DNA of 64,000 nt from contig NZ_CP152474.1 of NCBI RefSeq assembly GCF_039727615.1, forward strand, positions 2,666,001 to 2,730,000. Reading direction: 5' to 3'. The stretch comes from Leclercia sp. S52. GTDB lineage: Bacteria > Pseudomonadota > Gammaproteobacteria > Enterobacterales > Enterobacteriaceae. Both the position numbers and the translations under genes were made by a program. Numbering within the stretch: the stretch's first letter is position 1; each line of letters starts with the position of its first letter. Positions 54,132-64,000 of this stretch are shown here, in pieces. Below the pieces are notes generated by a model. The model worked only from the letters and a program-made list of their open reading frames with translations, was not told where the DNA came from and made no database searches.

Positions 54132-54752
54132 TTACAGGAAAGGTTTTACGTCACCCACCCCTTCACGCAGCACAACCGGCGCATCTTCCGTTAAATCGAT
54201 CACCGTGGTCGGCTGTTGGCCGAGATAGCCGCCATGAATAATCAGCTCCACCTGCTTCTCCAGACGGTCTTTGATCTCATCCGGATCGGATTCGGTAAAG
54301 TCGCTGCCCGGCAGCATCAGAGAGGTTGAGAGCATCGGCTCGCCGTGTGTCTCAAGCAGCGCCTGGGCAATCGGGTTCGACGGCACGCGCATCCCGATCG
54401 TTTTGCGTTTTTCCTGCAGCAGGCGGCGCGGCACCTCTTTCGTCCCTTTAAGAATAAAGGTGTAGTTACCCGGCGTGTTATTTTTGATCAACCGAAACGC
54501 CACGTTATCCACGTAGGAGTAAGTCGATAGCTCGGAGAGATCGCGGCACATCAGGGTAAAGTTGTGCCCGTTCGGGATGTGACGGATCCGGCAAATGCGC
54601 TCCATGGCGCTTTTGTCTTCGATTTTACAGCCCAGCGCGTAGCCCGAATCGGTTGGGTAGACGATAACGCCGCCCTTACGCACGATCTCCACGGCCTGAT
54701 TAATCAAACGCGGCTGCGGATTGTCAGGATGGATATAAAAAAATTGACTCAT
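54132..54752 (-). CDS. yciO: YciO (Sua5/YrdC family) protein
   Basis: A 206-residue YrdC-like protein with the nucleotide/RNA-binding core (KGGVIVYPTDSGYALGC, GNYTFILKGTKEVPRRL). It is related to threonylcarbamoyl-AMP synthases, but its own role is not settled. Its ATG overlaps the rnm stop by four bases, so the two are cotranscribed. Confidence 0.94.
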   Translation of the reverse strand: MSQFFYIHPDNPQPRLINQAVEIVRKGGVIVYPTDSGYALGCKIEDKSAMERICRIRHIPNGHNFTLMCRDLSELSTYSYVDNVAFRLIKNNTPGNYTFILKGTKEVPRRLLQEKRKTIGMRVPSNPIAQALLETHGEPMLSTSLMLPGSDFTESDPDEIKDRLEKQVELIIHGGYLGQQPTTVIDLTEDAPVVLREGVGDVKPFL

Positions 54753-55630
54753 ACTTCCCTCTCTTCAATTGGCGTTGGCTGCTCCCAGAGTTGCCACACC
54801 GGCTCGACGCCTGCGGGTAACCAGAGCTTCCGTCCCAGCTCAATCCAGGGGCAAGGCTGATGGAAATCAGAGCCCTGGGAGCCAAGGAGGCCGTACTGGC
54901 GGGCATATTCAGCCAGTTGACTGCGCTCGTTGGGCGCCTGCTGACACTGCGCGACTTCCATCGCGTCCCCGCCGTGTTCGGCGAAGTATGCCAGCAGACG
55001 TTTCAGCCATTTGGCGGAGAGGTCATACCGCCCGGGATGGGCCAGCACCGCCTTACCGCCAGAATGATGAATGACATCAATAGCTTGTTCTATTGTACAC
55101 CACTGGGGAGGAACGTATCCGGTTTTCCCCCGTGCAAGGTATTTTTTAAACACATCCGCGATGTTATTCGCTTTCCCGGCTTCGACCAGAAAACGGGCAA
55201 AGTGCGCCCGGGTGACCGCGCCGCCTTTGGCCAGGCGGAGTGCCCCTTCCCAGGCACCGGGGATATGGGCTTTATCCAGCCGCTCGGCGATCAGTTCTGC
55301 CCGCAAAACGCGACGCGTTTTCTGCTCATCCAGGAACGCGCGCATGGCCGGGTTCTCAATATCGATGTTCAGCCCGACGATATGGATCTCATGGTTTTCC
55401 CAGACGGTGGAAATTTCCACGCCTGCTATCAGTGTAAGCGGCAATTCAGTGCGGGCAATTTCCGCCCGCGCGGCCGCAATGGCCTCGGTAGTATCGTGAT
55501 CGGTGATCGCCAGCGTACCGACGCGCATTTCATGGGCGCGATGGACAAGCTCTTCGGGCGTAAGCAGGCCGTCAGAGGCCTGAGTGTGGCTGTGTAAATC
55601 GTAAATCACTGCGTAATTCGTGTCGCTCAA
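54749..55630 (-). CDS. rnm: RNase AM (YciV/TrpH, PHP domain)
   Basis: A 293-residue PHP-family metal phosphoesterase with DLHSHTQASDG, TDHDTTE and GSDFHQPCPW metal-binding motifs. In E. coli it is a 5'-3' exoribonuclease that matures 5' ends of rRNA. TTG at 55630 (MSDTNYAV) is used because it gives the E. coli length and GGGAG precedes it. A GTG at 55645 would add five residues. It is divergent from the trp operon. Confidence 0.93.
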   Translation of the reverse strand: MSDTNYAVIYDLHSHTQASDGLLTPEELVHRAHEMRVGTLAITDHDTTEAIAAARAEIARTELPLTLIAGVEISTVWENHEIHIVGLNIDIENPAMRAFLDEQKTRRVLRAELIAERLDKAHIPGAWEGALRLAKGGAVTRAHFARFLVEAGKANNIADVFKKYLARGKTGYVPPQWCTIEQAIDVIHHSGGKAVLAHPGRYDLSAKWLKRLLAYFAEHGGDAMEVAQCQQAPNERSQLAEYARQYGLLGSQGSDFHQPCPWIELGRKLWLPAGVEPVWQLWEQPTPIEEREV

Positions 55631-55706
55631 AGCGGCTCCCGTCACTCATCTTCAATATCTGCGCCGCCATAATAGCGGTATGTGGTGAAATTCTGAAATC
55701 GGGGGG

Positions 55707-55740
55707 TTGACATTACGCCATCGAACTAGTTAACTAGTAC
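55707..55740 (+). promoter_or_regulatory. trp promoter and TrpR operator
   Basis: -35 TTGACA (55707-55712) and -10 TTAACT (55730-55735) are spaced by 17 bases. The palindrome ACTAGTTAACTAGT (55725-55738) covers the -10 and is the TrpR operator. Both match E. coli closely. Confidence 0.96.
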
Positions 55741-55768
55741 GCAAGTTCACTCAACGAGGTATCTGAAA

Positions 55769-55813
55769 ATGACCGCACATTTCACTCTGCATAGCTGGTG
55801 GCGCACTTCCTGA
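55769..55813 (+). CDS. trpL: trp leader peptide
   Basis: A 14-residue peptide, MTAHFTLHSWWRTS. The tandem Trp codons let ribosome stalling report charged tRNA-Trp and control attenuation of the operon. It precedes the attenuator hairpin by about 45 bases. Confidence 0.96.
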   Translation: MTAHFTLHSWWRTS

Positions 55814-55858
55814 ATATCGGGCAGTGTCGTACGTCTGCGTCATGCAAACAGATACCTG

Positions 55859-55882
55859 GCCCGCCACTGAGCGGGCTTTTTT
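55859..55882 (+). terminator. trp attenuator terminator
   Basis: GCCCGC and GCGGGC form a stem with a six-base loop followed by a run of T. It is the 3:4 hairpin of the trp leader, 25 bases before trpE. Confidence 0.95.
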
Positions 55883-55907
55883 ATGAACAGAATAAAGAGA
55901 ACAAAAA

Positions 55908-57470
55908 ATGCAAACAGCCAAACCGACCCTCGAACTGCTGACCCGTGAGGCGGCGTATCGCCACAACCCGACCGCCCTGTTCCATCAGGTCTGCGGCGCG
56001 CGCCCTGCCACGCTGCTGCTGGAGTCTGCGGATATCGACAGTAAGGATGACCTGAAAAGCCTGCTGCTGGTCGACAGCGCGCTGCGCATCACCGCGCTGG
56101 GCAACACCGTCACCCTGCAGGCGCTCTCCGAAAACGGCGCAGCGCTGCTCTGTTTGCTGGATGGCGTGCTGCCGGCGGGTATTGAGAATGAACACCGCCC
56201 GGACCAGCGGATCCTGCACTTCCCGCCGGTGAGCCAGCTGCTGGACGAAGATGCCCGCCTCTGCTCGCTGTCGGTGTTTGATGCCTTCCGCCTGCTGCAG
56301 GGCCTGGTGAACGTGCCGGAACATGAGCGCGAAGCGATGTTCTTCGGCGGGCTGTTTGCTTATGACCTGGTCGCCGGTTTTGAAGAATTGCCGGAGCTGG
56401 AGCAGGGAAACCGCTGCCCGGACTACTGCTTCTACCTGGCAGAGACCTTACTGGTGATCGACCACCAGAAAAAATACACCCGCATTCAGGCCAGCCTGTT
56501 TACGCCGTTACTGGCAGAAAAACAGCGTCTGGAGCAGCGCATCGCCCAGCTGCAGGAGCAGATGAATGAAGCCCCGCCGGAACTGCCTGTGCAGCGCGTG
56601 GAGCAGATGCGTTGTGACGTTAGCCAGACAGACGATGAATACGGCGTAGTAGTGCGCCAGATGCAGAAAGCGATTCGCGCGGGCGAGATTTTCCAGGTGG
56701 TGCCCTCCCGCCGCTTCTCCCTGCCCTGCCCGTCGCCGCTGGCAGCCTATGACGTGCTGAAGAAGAGCAACCCCAGCCCGTACATGTTCTTTATGCAGGA
56801 TAACGATTTTACGCTGTTCGGCGCTTCGCCGGAGAGCTCCCTGAAGTACGACGCCACCAGCCGTCAGATTGAAATCTATCCGATTGCCGGTACCCGCCCG
56901 CGTGGCCGCCGCGCCGACGGTTCCCTGGATCGCGATCTCGACAGCCGCATCGAGCTGGAGATGCGCACCGACCAGAAAGAGATGTCCGAGCACCTGATGC
57001 TGGTGGACCTGGCGCGTAACGACCTGGCGCGTATCTGCACCCCGGGCAGCCGTTACGTGGCTGATTTAACCAAAGTGGACCGCTACTCCTTCGTGATGCA
57101 CCTGGTTTCCCGCGTGGTGGGCGAGCTGCGTCAGGACCTGGATGTGCTGCATGCCTACCGCGCCTGCATGAACATGGGCACCCTCAGCGGTGCGCCGAAA
57201 GTCCGCGCCATGCAGCTTATCGCCCAGGCCGAAGGTCGCCGTCGCGGCAGCTACGGCGGTGCGGTGGGTTACTTCACCGCCCACGGCGATCTGGATACCT
57301 GCATCGTGATCCGCTCCGCCTACGTTGAAGAAGGCATCGCCACCGTTCAGGCGGGCGCAGGCATCGTTCTCGACTCGGTTCCGCAGTCTGAAGCTGACGA
57401 AACCCGCAATAAGGCCCGCGCGGTACTGCGCGCGATTGCGACTGCCCATCACGCACAGGAGATTTTCTGA
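55908..57470 (+). CDS. trpE: anthranilate synthase component I
   Basis: A 520-residue enzyme converting chorismate and ammonia to anthranilate. The tryptophan feedback site LLLESADID is at about residue 37-45, and catalytic blocks [11 protein letters not shown], [14 protein letters not shown] and GAPKVRAMQ are present. The stop overlaps the trpD ATG by one base (TGATG), which keeps the two subunits in balance. The length equals E. coli TrpE. Confidence 0.98.
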   Translation: MQTAKPTLELLTREAAYRHNPTALFHQVCGARPATLLLESADIDSKDDLKSLLLVDSALRITALGNTVTLQALSENGAALLCLLDGVLPAGIENEHRPDQRILHFPPVSQLLDEDARLCSLSVFDAFRLLQGLVNVPEHEREAMFFGGLFAYDLVAGFEELPELEQGNRCPDYCFYLAETLLVIDHQKKYTRIQASLFTPLLAEKQRLEQRIAQLQEQMNEAPPELPVQRVEQMRCDVSQTDDEYGVVVRQMQKAIRAGEIFQVVPSRRFSLPCPSPLAAYDVLKKSNPSPYMFFMQDNDFTLFGASPESSLKYDATSRQIEIYPIAGTRPRGRRADGSLDRDLDSRIELEMRTDQKEMSEHLMLVDLARNDLARICTPGSRYVADLTKVDRYSFVMHLVSRVVGELRQDLDVLHAYRACMNMGTLSGAPKVRAMQLIAQAEGRRRGSYGGAVGYFTAHGDLDTCIVIRSAYVEEGIATVQAGAGIVLDSVPQSEADETRNKARAVLRAIATAHHAQEIF

Positions 57471-59065
57471 TGGCTGACATTCTGCTGCTCGATAATATCG
57501 ACTCCTTTACCTACAACCTGGCGGATCAGCTGCGTGCAAACGGTCACAACGTGGTGATTTACCGTAACCATGTTCCGGCCCAGACCTTAATTGACCGTCT
57601 GGCCACCATGCAAAACCCGGTGCTGATGCTCTCCCCGGGCCCTGGCGCGCCAAGTGAAGCGGGCTGTATGCCGGAGCTGTTAACCCGCATGCGCGGCAAG
57701 CTGCCGATCATCGGCATCTGTCTGGGCCACCAGGCCATTGTCGAGGCCTACGGCGGTTATGTCGGCCAGGCCGGTGAGATCCTGCACGGAAAAGCCTCCA
57801 GCATTGAACATGACGGCCAGGCGATGTTCGCCGGGCTGATGAACCCGCTGCCGGTGGCGCGCTATCACTCGCTGGTGGGCAGCAATATCCCGGCGGGCCT
57901 GACCATCAACGCCCATTACAACGGGATGGTAATGGCGGTGCGTCACGATGCAGACCGGGTGTGCGGCATGCAGTTCCACCCGGAATCCATTCTGACCTCC
58001 CAGGGCGCGCGCCTGCTGGAGCAGACCCTCAACTGGGCGCTGCAGAAGCTGGAGCAGACCAACAGCCTGCAGCCGATTCTGGAGAAACTCTATCAGGCGC
58101 AGACCCTGAGCCAGCAGGAGAGCCACCAGCTGTTCTCCGCCGTGGTGCGCGGCGAACTGAAGCCCGAGCAGCTGGCCGCTGCACTGGTGAGCATGAAAGT
58201 GCGCGGTGAGCAGCCGCAGGAGATTGCCGGTGCCGCCACCGCCCTGCTGGAAAACGCTGCCCCGTTCCCGCGCCCGGACTATCTGTTCGCGGATATCGTC
58301 GGTACCGGTGGCGACGGCAGCAACAGCATCAATATCTCCACCGCCAGCGCTTTTGTGGCCGCGGCCTGTGGGCTGAAGGTGGCGAAGCACGGCAACCGCA
58401 GCGTATCCAGCCGTTCCGGTTCGTCGGATCTGCTGGCCGCCTTCGGCATCAACCTGGACATGAACGCCGAGAAATCCCGCGATGCGCTGGACGAACTGGG
58501 CGTCTGCTTCCTGTTCGCGCCTAAGTATCACACCGGATTCCGTCACGCAATGCCGGTGCGGCAGCAGCTGAAAACCCGCACCCTGTTTAACGTGCTGGGC
58601 CCGCTAATCAACCCGGCGCATCCGCCGCTGGCGCTGATTGGCGTCTACAGCCCGGAGCTGGTGCTGCCGATTGCCGAAACCCTGCGTGTGCTCGGTTATC
58701 AGCGCGCCGCGGTGGTGCACAGCGGCGGGATGGACGAAGTCTCCCTGCATGCGCCAACGTTGGTGGCAGAACTGAATAACGGTGAAATCAAAAGCTATCA
58801 GCTTGAAGCGGCGGACTTTGGCTTAACGCCATATCACCAGGAGCAGCTGGCAGGCGGCACCCCGGAAGAAAACCGTGACATTCTGACGCGCCTGTTACAA
58901 GGTAAAGGTGAGCCTGCGCATGAGGCCGCTGTGGCCGCTAACGTCGCCATGCTGATGCGTCTGCACGGCGAAGAAGATCTCCAGGTCAACGTGCAAAAAG
59001 TGATGGATGTGTTGCGCTCTGGCGCAGCCTACGACCGAGTGACCGCACTTGCGGCAAGAGGGTAA
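57470..59065 (+). CDS. trpD: anthranilate synthase II / anthranilate phosphoribosyltransferase (TrpGD)
   Basis: A 531-residue bifunctional protein. Residues 1 to about 195 are the glutamine amidotransferase with nucleophile GICLGHQAI and the HPES triad block. The rest is the phosphoribosyltransferase with [17 protein letters not shown] and [15 protein letters not shown]. It supplies ammonia to TrpE and then adds the ribose phosphate. The fused form is typical of Enterobacteriaceae. Confidence 0.98.
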   Translation: MADILLLDNIDSFTYNLADQLRANGHNVVIYRNHVPAQTLIDRLATMQNPVLMLSPGPGAPSEAGCMPELLTRMRGKLPIIGICLGHQAIVEAYGGYVGQAGEILHGKASSIEHDGQAMFAGLMNPLPVARYHSLVGSNIPAGLTINAHYNGMVMAVRHDADRVCGMQFHPESILTSQGARLLEQTLNWALQKLEQTNSLQPILEKLYQAQTLSQQESHQLFSAVVRGELKPEQLAAALVSMKVRGEQPQEIAGAATALLENAAPFPRPDYLFADIVGTGGDGSNSINISTASAFVAAACGLKVAKHGNRSVSSRSGSSDLLAAFGINLDMNAEKSRDALDELGVCFLFAPKYHTGFRHAMPVRQQLKTRTLFNVLGPLINPAHPPLALIGVYSPELVLPIAETLRVLGYQRAAVVHSGGMDEVSLHAPTLVAELNNGEIKSYQLEAADFGLTPYHQEQLAGGTPEENRDILTRLLQGKGEPAHEAAVAANVAMLMRLHGEEDLQVNVQKVMDVLRSGAAYDRVTALAARG

Positions 59066-59068
59066 ACA

Positions 59069-60428
59069 ATGCAGACCGTATTAGCGAAAATCGTTGCCGA
59101 TAAGGCCATCTGGGTTGAAGCCCGTAAAGAGCAGCAACCGCTCGCCAGTTTCCAGAACGAGGTGGTGCCAAGCAGCCGTCGTTTCTATGATGCCCTCCGG
59201 GGCGCGCGCACCGCGTTTATTCTGGAGTGCAAAAAAGGCCTCCCCGTCAAAAGGGGTGATCCGCGATGATTTCGACCCGGCTCAGATCGCTGCCATCTAT
59301 AAGCACCACGCTTCGGCCATTTCGGTGCTGACCGATGAGAAATATTTCCAGGGCAGCTTTGATTTTCTGCCGATCGTCAGCGGGATCGCCCCGCAGCCGA
59401 TTTTGTGCAAAGACTTTATTATCGATCCGTATCAAATCTGGCTGGCGCGCTTTTATCAGGCCGACGCCTGCCTGCTGATGCTCTCGGTGCTGGACGACGA
59501 ACAGTACCGCCAGCTCGCCGCGGTGGCGCATAGCCTGAACATGGGCGTGCTGACCGAAGTGAGCAACGAAGAGGAGCTGGAGCGCGCCATCGCCCTGGAG
59601 GCGAAGGTGGTAGGTATTAATAACCGCGATCTGCGCGATCTCTCTATCGACCTGAACCGCACCCGTCAGCTGGCGCCGCGTCTGGGCGCTGGCGTGACGG
59701 TAATCAGCGAGTCCGGCATCAACAGCTATGCCCAGGTTCGCGAGCTGAGCCACTTCGCCAACGGCTTCCTGATTGGTTCGGCGATGATGGAACAGGCCGA
59801 TCTCAGCGCGGCGGTGCGTCGCGTCCTGCTGGGTGAGAACAAGGTCTGCGGCCTGACCCGTCCTCAGGATGCCGCTGCGTCCTATGAAGCAGGTGCCATT
59901 TACGGCGGGCTGATTTTTGTTGAGTCCTCCCCGCGCAACGTCAGCGAAACCCAGGCGCGCGAGGTGATCGCCGCCGCGCCACTGCAGTACGTGGGCGTGT
60001 TCCGCAATGCCGCCATCGAAAAGGTGGTTGCCACGGCAGAGGCACTTTCTCTCGCCGCCGTGCAGCTCCACGGCAGTGAAGATCAGAGCTATATCGATAC
60101 CCTGCGTGAAACCCTGAACCCGCAGGTGCAAATCTGGAAAGCACTGAGCGTGGCCGACACTCTGCCGCCGCGCACGCTGCACCATATCGATAAATACGTT
60201 CTGGATAATGGCCATGGCGGAACCGGGCAGCGTTTTGACTGGTCGCTGCTCAACGGGGAGACGCTGGATAACGTCCTGCTCGCCGGAGGCTTAAGCCCGG
60301 ACAACTGCGTTGAAGCCGCCAAATCAGGCTGCGCAGGTCTCGATTTCAATTCAGGCGTTGAGTCGCAGCCGGGCATCAAAGATGCCGGCAAGCTGGCTTC
60401 GGTGTTTAAAACGCTGCGTGCATATTAA
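59069..60428 (+). CDS. trpC: indole-3-glycerol-phosphate synthase / phosphoribosylanthranilate isomerase (frameshifted in this sequence)
   Basis: A bifunctional TrpCF enzyme. The first ~255 residues are the synthase and the rest the isomerase ([23 protein letters not shown]). A run of six A at 59231-59236 shifts the frame after FILECKK. Removing one base restores [20 protein letters not shown] and gives about 452 residues, the family length. A true loss would give tryptophan auxotrophy within an otherwise intact operon. Confidence 0.96.
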
Positions 60429-60438
60429 GGAAGAGAAG

Positions 60439-61632
60439 ATGACCACATTATTAAACCCTTACTTTGGCGAATTCGGCGGTATGTATGTGCCGCAGATCCT
60501 GATGCCCGCCCTGCGCCAGCTGGAAGAGGCGTTCGTGAGCGCGCAAAAAGATCCGCTCTTCCAGGCTGAATTTACCGATCTGCTGAAAAACTACGCTGGT
60601 CGTCCGACGGCCCTGACCAAATGCCGTAACCTGACCGAGGGCACCAACACCACGCTGTATCTGAAGCGTGAAGATCTGCTCCACGGCGGCGCGCATAAGA
60701 CCAACCAGGTGCTGGGTCAGGCCCTGCTGGCAAAACGGATGGGTAAAACTGAAATCATCGCCGAAACCGGTGCCGGTCAGCACGGTGTCGCCTCGGCGCT
60801 GGCCAGCGCCCTGCTCGGCCTGAAATGCCGTATCTACATGGGGGCCAAAGACGTTGAGCGTCAGTCGCCGAACGTCTTCCGTATGCGTCTGATGGGCGCG
60901 GAAGTGATCCCGGTATACAGCGGCTCGGCCACCCTGAAAGATGCCTGTAACGAGGCGCTGCGCGACTGGTCCGGTAACTATGAAAATGCCCACTATATGT
61001 TAGGTACCGCTGCCGGCCCGCACCCGTTCCCGACCATCGTGCGTGAATTCCAGCGCATGATCGGCGAAGAGACCAAGGCCCAGATCCTCGAAAAAGAGGG
61101 TCGCCTGCCGGATGCGGTGATCGCCTGTGTAGGCGGCGGCTCTAACGCCATCGGTATGTTTGCCGATTTCATCGACGACACCAGTGTAGGGCTGATTGGC
61201 GTTGAGCCTGCGGGTCACGGGATTGAAACCGGCGAGCACGGTGCACCGCTGAAGCACGGCCGCGTAGGCATCTACTTCGGTATGAAGGCCCCGATGATGC
61301 AGACCGACGAAGGCCAGATCGAGGAGTCATACTCCATCTCTGCCGGACTGGACTTCCCGTCCGTCGGGCCGCAGCACGCCTACCTGAACAGCATCGGCCG
61401 CGCCGAGTACGTGTCGATTACCGATGACGAAGCGCTGGAAGCGTTCAAAACCCTGTGCCGTAAAGAGGGGATCATTCCGGCGCTGGAGTCCTCCCACGCG
61501 CTGGCCCATGCCCTGAAAATGATCAAAGACAACCCGGAAAAAGAGCAGCTGCTGGTGGTTAACCTTTCCGGTCGCGGTGATAAAGACATCTTCACCGTTC
61601 ACGATATTCTGAAAGCACGAGGGGAAATCTGA
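60439..61632 (+). CDS. trpB: tryptophan synthase beta subunit
   Basis: A 397-residue PLP enzyme joining indole and serine. The PLP lysine is in HGGAHKTNQ (about residue 87), and the phosphate-binding loop is [10 protein letters not shown]. The ATG at 60439 with AGGAAG upstream gives the E. coli length. Its stop overlaps the trpA ATG. Confidence 0.98.
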   Translation: MTTLLNPYFGEFGGMYVPQILMPALRQLEEAFVSAQKDPLFQAEFTDLLKNYAGRPTALTKCRNLTEGTNTTLYLKREDLLHGGAHKTNQVLGQALLAKRMGKTEIIAETGAGQHGVASALASALLGLKCRIYMGAKDVERQSPNVFRMRLMGAEVIPVYSGSATLKDACNEALRDWSGNYENAHYMLGTAAGPHPFPTIVREFQRMIGEETKAQILEKEGRLPDAVIACVGGGSNAIGMFADFIDDTSVGLIGVEPAGHGIETGEHGAPLKHGRVGIYFGMKAPMMQTDEGQIEESYSISAGLDFPSVGPQHAYLNSIGRAEYVSITDDEALEAFKTLCRKEGIIPALESSHALAHALKMIKDNPEKEQLLVVNLSGRGDKDIFTVHDILKARGEI

Positions 61633-62441
61633 TGGAACGTTACGATAACGTGTTTGCTGAGCTGAAAGCCCGCAAGGAAGGCGCCTTTGTTCCCTTCGTT
61701 ACTCTGGGCGATCCCTCTCCCGAGCAGTCGCTGAAAATTATCGACACCCTGATTGAAGCCGGTGCCGATGCGCTGGAGCTGGGCATTCCCTTCTCCGACC
61801 CGCTGGCCGACGGCCCGACCATCCAGGCCGCCACCCTGCGCGCATTCGCCGCAGGCGTGACCCCGACCCAGTGCTTTGAGATGCTGGCGACTATTCGCCA
61901 GAAATACCCGACCATTCCCATCGGGCTGCTGATGTACGCCAACCTGGTATTTAACCGCGGCATCGACGAGTTCTACGCTGAGTGCGCGCGCGTGGGGGTG
62001 GATTCGGTACTGGTGGCCGATGTGCCGGTCGAGGAGTCAGCCCCGTTCCGCCAGGCGGCGATGCGACATAACGTCGCCCCGATCTTTATCTGTCCGCCGA
62101 ACGCCGACGACGAACTGCTGCGCCAGATCGCCTCCCACGGCCGCGGGTACACCTACCTGCTGTCCCGCGCCGGGGTAACGGGTGCGGAGAACAAAGCCGC
62201 CCTGCCGTTGCACCATCTGGTCGAGAAACTGGCGGAGTACAATGCCGCGCCGCCGCTGCAGGGCTTTGGCATTTCAGCCCCTGAACAGGTCTCTGCGGCG
62301 CTGGGTGCCGGTGCTGCCGGGGCGATTTCCGGTTCGGCGATCGTGAAAATTATCGAAAACAACGTCGATAAGCCTGAGCAGATGCTGCGCGAGCTGAAAG
62401 CCTTCGCCAGCGCCATGAAAGCGGCGACCCGTCCGCAGTAA
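61632..62441 (+). CDS. trpA: tryptophan synthase alpha subunit
   Basis: A 269-residue TIM-barrel enzyme that splits indole-3-glycerol phosphate and channels indole to TrpB. Catalytic Glu and Asp lie in [15 protein letters not shown]. It is coupled to trpB by a one-base overlap and is the last gene of the operon. Confidence 0.98.
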   Translation: MERYDNVFAELKARKEGAFVPFVTLGDPSPEQSLKIIDTLIEAGADALELGIPFSDPLADGPTIQAATLRAFAAGVTPTQCFEMLATIRQKYPTIPIGLLMYANLVFNRGIDEFYAECARVGVDSVLVADVPVEESAPFRQAAMRHNVAPIFICPPNADDELLRQIASHGRGYTYLLSRAGVTGAENKAALPLHHLVEKLAEYNAAPPLQGFGISAPEQVSAALGAGAAGAISGSAIVKIIENNVDKPEQMLRELKAFASAMKAATRPQ

Positions 62442-62447
62442 TGAATC

Positions 62448-62472
62448 CGCCGTCTGGTTTTGCCAGACGGCG
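62448..62472 (+). terminator. trp operon end hairpin
   Basis: CGCCGTCTGG and CCAGACGGCG form a ten-base stem around TTTTG, seven bases after the trpA stop. There is no T tract, so it may be an mRNA end-stabilising hairpin or part of a Rho-dependent terminator. Confidence 0.65.
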
Positions 62473-62598
62473 TACAACGTAAATTGATCCCTTCGAGCTT
62501 TAGTGCATTTAACGCTGTTCAAATGTGTTTCCCGGCGTATTATCCCCCCCGTCTTTTAATTGTTCTCCCTTAAACCTTCTGAGTTCAGAGGCTTATCT

Positions 62599-63810
62599 AT
62601 GTCGTGGCAACACTTTAAACAGGCTTATTTAATTAAGTTCTGGTCCCCCGTTCCTGCGGTTATTGCAGCAGGTATTCTCTCCACCTACTACTTCGGCATC
62701 ACCGGCACCTTCTGGGCCGTGACCGGCGAATTCACCCGCTGGGGCGGTCAGCTGCTGCAGCTGGCGGGCGTTCACACCGAAGAGTGGGGCTACTTCAAAC
62801 TGATCCATCTTGAAGGCACCCCGCTCACCCGTATCGACGGGATGATGATCATCGGCATGTTCGGCGGCTGTTTTGCTGCCGCGCTGTGGGCCAACAACGT
62901 CAAACTGCGCATGCCGCAAAGCCGGATCCGCATCGCCCAGGCGGTTGCTGGTGGTATTATCGCCGGGTTTGGTGCGCGTCTGGCGATGGGCTGTAACCTG
63001 GCCGCTTTCTTCACCGGTATTCCGCAGTTCTCTCTCCACGCCTGGTTCTTTGCCCTGGCCACTGCCGTGGGCTCGTACTTTGGCGCACGCTTTACGCTGC
63101 TGCCCCTGTTCCGTATTCCGCTCAAAATACAAAAGGTCAGCGCCGCCTCGCCGCTGACCCAGAAGCCGGATCAGGCGCGTCGCCGCTTTCGTCTCGGGAT
63201 GCTGGTCTTCTTTGGGATGCTGGCCTGGGCGCTCTGTACCGCGCTGGATCAGCCCAAACTCGGGCTGGCGATGCTGTTCGGCGTCGGCTTTGGCCTGCTG
63301 ATTGAGCGGGCGCAGATCTGCTTTACCTCAGCGTTTCGCGATATGTGGATCACCGGACGCACCATGATGGCCAAAGCGATCATCGCCGGGATGGCGGTGA
63401 GCGCCATCGGCATTTTTAGCTACGTTCAGCTTGGGGTGGCGCCAAAAATCATGTGGGCCGGGCCGAACGCCATTATCGGCGGACTGCTGTTTGGCTTCGG
63501 GATTGTGCTGGCGGGCGGCTGCGAGACGGGCTGGATGTACCGCGCGGTGGAAGGTCAGGTCCACTACTGGTGGGTCGGGCTGGGTAACGTGATTGGCTCC
63601 ACCTTACTGGCTTACTGGTGGGATGATTTTGCGCCAGCGCTGGCGACCAACTGGGACAAGGTCAACCTTCTCAACACCTTTGGTCCGCTGGGTGGGCTGC
63701 TGGTGACCTACCTGATGCTGTTGATCGCCTTTTTACTGGTACTGGCGCAGGAGAAACGCTTCTTCCGTCGCGCTGCCCTGAAAACTGAATTACGTGAGGA
63801 CGCCGCATGA
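62599..63810 (+). CDS. yedE: YedE (FdhT) selenium/sulfur transport-like membrane protein
   Basis: A 403-residue polytopic membrane protein with about ten helices and the conserved cysteine motifs ARLAMGCNLAAF and VLAGGCETGWMY of the YeeE/YedE (TsuA) family. It matches E. coli YedE, linked to selenium metabolism. The ATG at 62599 is used. It overlaps yedF (ATGA). In E. coli the pair lies elsewhere, so its place after trpA differs. Confidence 0.93.
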   Translation: MSWQHFKQAYLIKFWSPVPAVIAAGILSTYYFGITGTFWAVTGEFTRWGGQLLQLAGVHTEEWGYFKLIHLEGTPLTRIDGMMIIGMFGGCFAAALWANNVKLRMPQSRIRIAQAVAGGIIAGFGARLAMGCNLAAFFTGIPQFSLHAWFFALATAVGSYFGARFTLLPLFRIPLKIQKVSAASPLTQKPDQARRRFRLGMLVFFGMLAWALCTALDQPKLGLAMLFGVGFGLLIERAQICFTSAFRDMWITGRTMMAKAIIAGMAVSAIGIFSYVQLGVAPKIMWAGPNAIIGGLLFGFGIVLAGGCETGWMYRAVEGQVHYWWVGLGNVIGSTLLAYWWDDFAPALATNWDKVNLLNTFGPLGGLLVTYLMLLIAFLLVLAQEKRFFRRAALKTELREDAA

Positions 63811-64000
63811 AAGAGATCGTTCCTGACTACCGCCTCGATATGGTGGGTGAGCCTTGCCCCTATCCGGCCGTCGCGACCCTTGAAGCAATGCCGCAGCTGA
63901 AAAAAGGCGAGATACTTGAGGTGGTAAGCGATTGTCCGCAATCCATCAACAATATTCCGCTGGATGCCAGAAACCACGGTTATACAGTGTTAGATATTCA
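63807..64000 (+). CDS. yedF: YedF TusA-like protein (cut by window end)
   Basis: The first ~64 residues of a small sulfur-carrier-like protein of the TusA family, with the motif GEPCPYPAVATLEAM that carries the conserved cysteine. E. coli YedF has 77 residues, so about 13 are beyond the window. It is coupled to yedE by a four-base overlap. A role in selenium or sulfur relay is inferred from the family. Confidence 0.92.
   Translation, partial: MKEIVPDYRLDMVGEPCPYPAVATLEAMPQLKKGEILEVVSDCPQSINNIPLDARNHGYTVLDI

Noticed and set aside
59231..59236. Programmed frameshifting at the A6 runs of trpC and btuR
   Set aside because: Both need one base skipped, not a -1 slip, and neither has an X XXY YYZ heptamer in phase. 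Homologues read straight through, so an extra base is the simpler explanation.
59069..60428. Genuine loss of tryptophan, cysteine and uracil synthesis (trpC, cysB, pyrF pseudogenes)
   Set aside because: All other genes of the pathways in the window are intact and every lesion is the same +1 homopolymer type, so real multiple auxotrophy is much less likely than base-calling error.

Overview
The window is chromosomal DNA of an Enterobacteriaceae member, most likely close to Enterobacter, Lelliottia or Leclercia. From about 11.4 kb to 62.4 kb, gene content and order match the Escherichia coli mppA-mpaA-ycjG-tpx-tyrR-ycjF-ycjX-psp-sap-fabI-yciW-rnb-...-topA-...-trp region, read in the opposite direction. 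Protein lengths are nearly identical to E. coli, but the psp-adjacent sugar cluster, pspE and yciQ are missing and rpfF is present beside rpfR/pdeR. The species call is an inference from content and synteny.

Layout. 0.2-2.0 kb: a PAS-GGEEF diguanylate cyclase and a DJ-1/PfpI protein. 2.1-11.0 kb: a decayed type VI secretion (T6SS) island on the minus strand (vasL/tssA-like, tssE, two vgrG remnants around a toxin/immunity pair, tssJ, a tssG tail, a tssC-tssK chimera, tssB). No tssM, tssL, clpV, tssF or complete hcp is present, so it cannot build a secretion machine alone. 11.4-15 kb: murein-peptide recycling (mppA, mpaA, ycjG). 15-22.5 kb: tpx, tyrR, ycjFX and the phage-shock genes pspABCD/pspF. 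22.5-28.8 kb: sapABCDF and fabI. 28.9-36.8 kb: yciW, rnb, the diffusible-signal-factor pair rpfR/rpfF, yciZ, yciT, osmB. 36.9-53.1 kb: yciH, pyrF, lapBA, pgpB, ribA, acnA, three tiny genes (ymiC, yciX, ymiA), cysB, topA, yciN, sohB, yciK, btuR, rluB. 53.2-54.1 kb: an AT-rich insert where E. coli has yciQ, holding an Hcp N-terminal fragment, a small membrane protein and a possible effector tail. 54.1-62.5 kb: yciO, rnm and the complete attenuated trp operon. 62.6 kb to end: yedE and the start of yedF.

The main caution is sequence quality. Eleven genes carry an apparent single-base insertion, each inside a G/C or A run of 5-7 bases: vasL, tssB, ycjG, sapC, pyrF, acnA, cysB, topA, yciN, btuR and trpC. 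Removing one base restores a protein of the expected family length in each case. Two of the insertions create false fusions (SapC-SapD and PyrF-YciH). These are best read as homopolymer errors, not real pseudogenes. The twelfth frameshift is different: the T6SS toxin needs a -1 shift, at an in-phase A AAA AAC heptamer, to reach a C-terminal half whose stop overlaps the immunity gene start.
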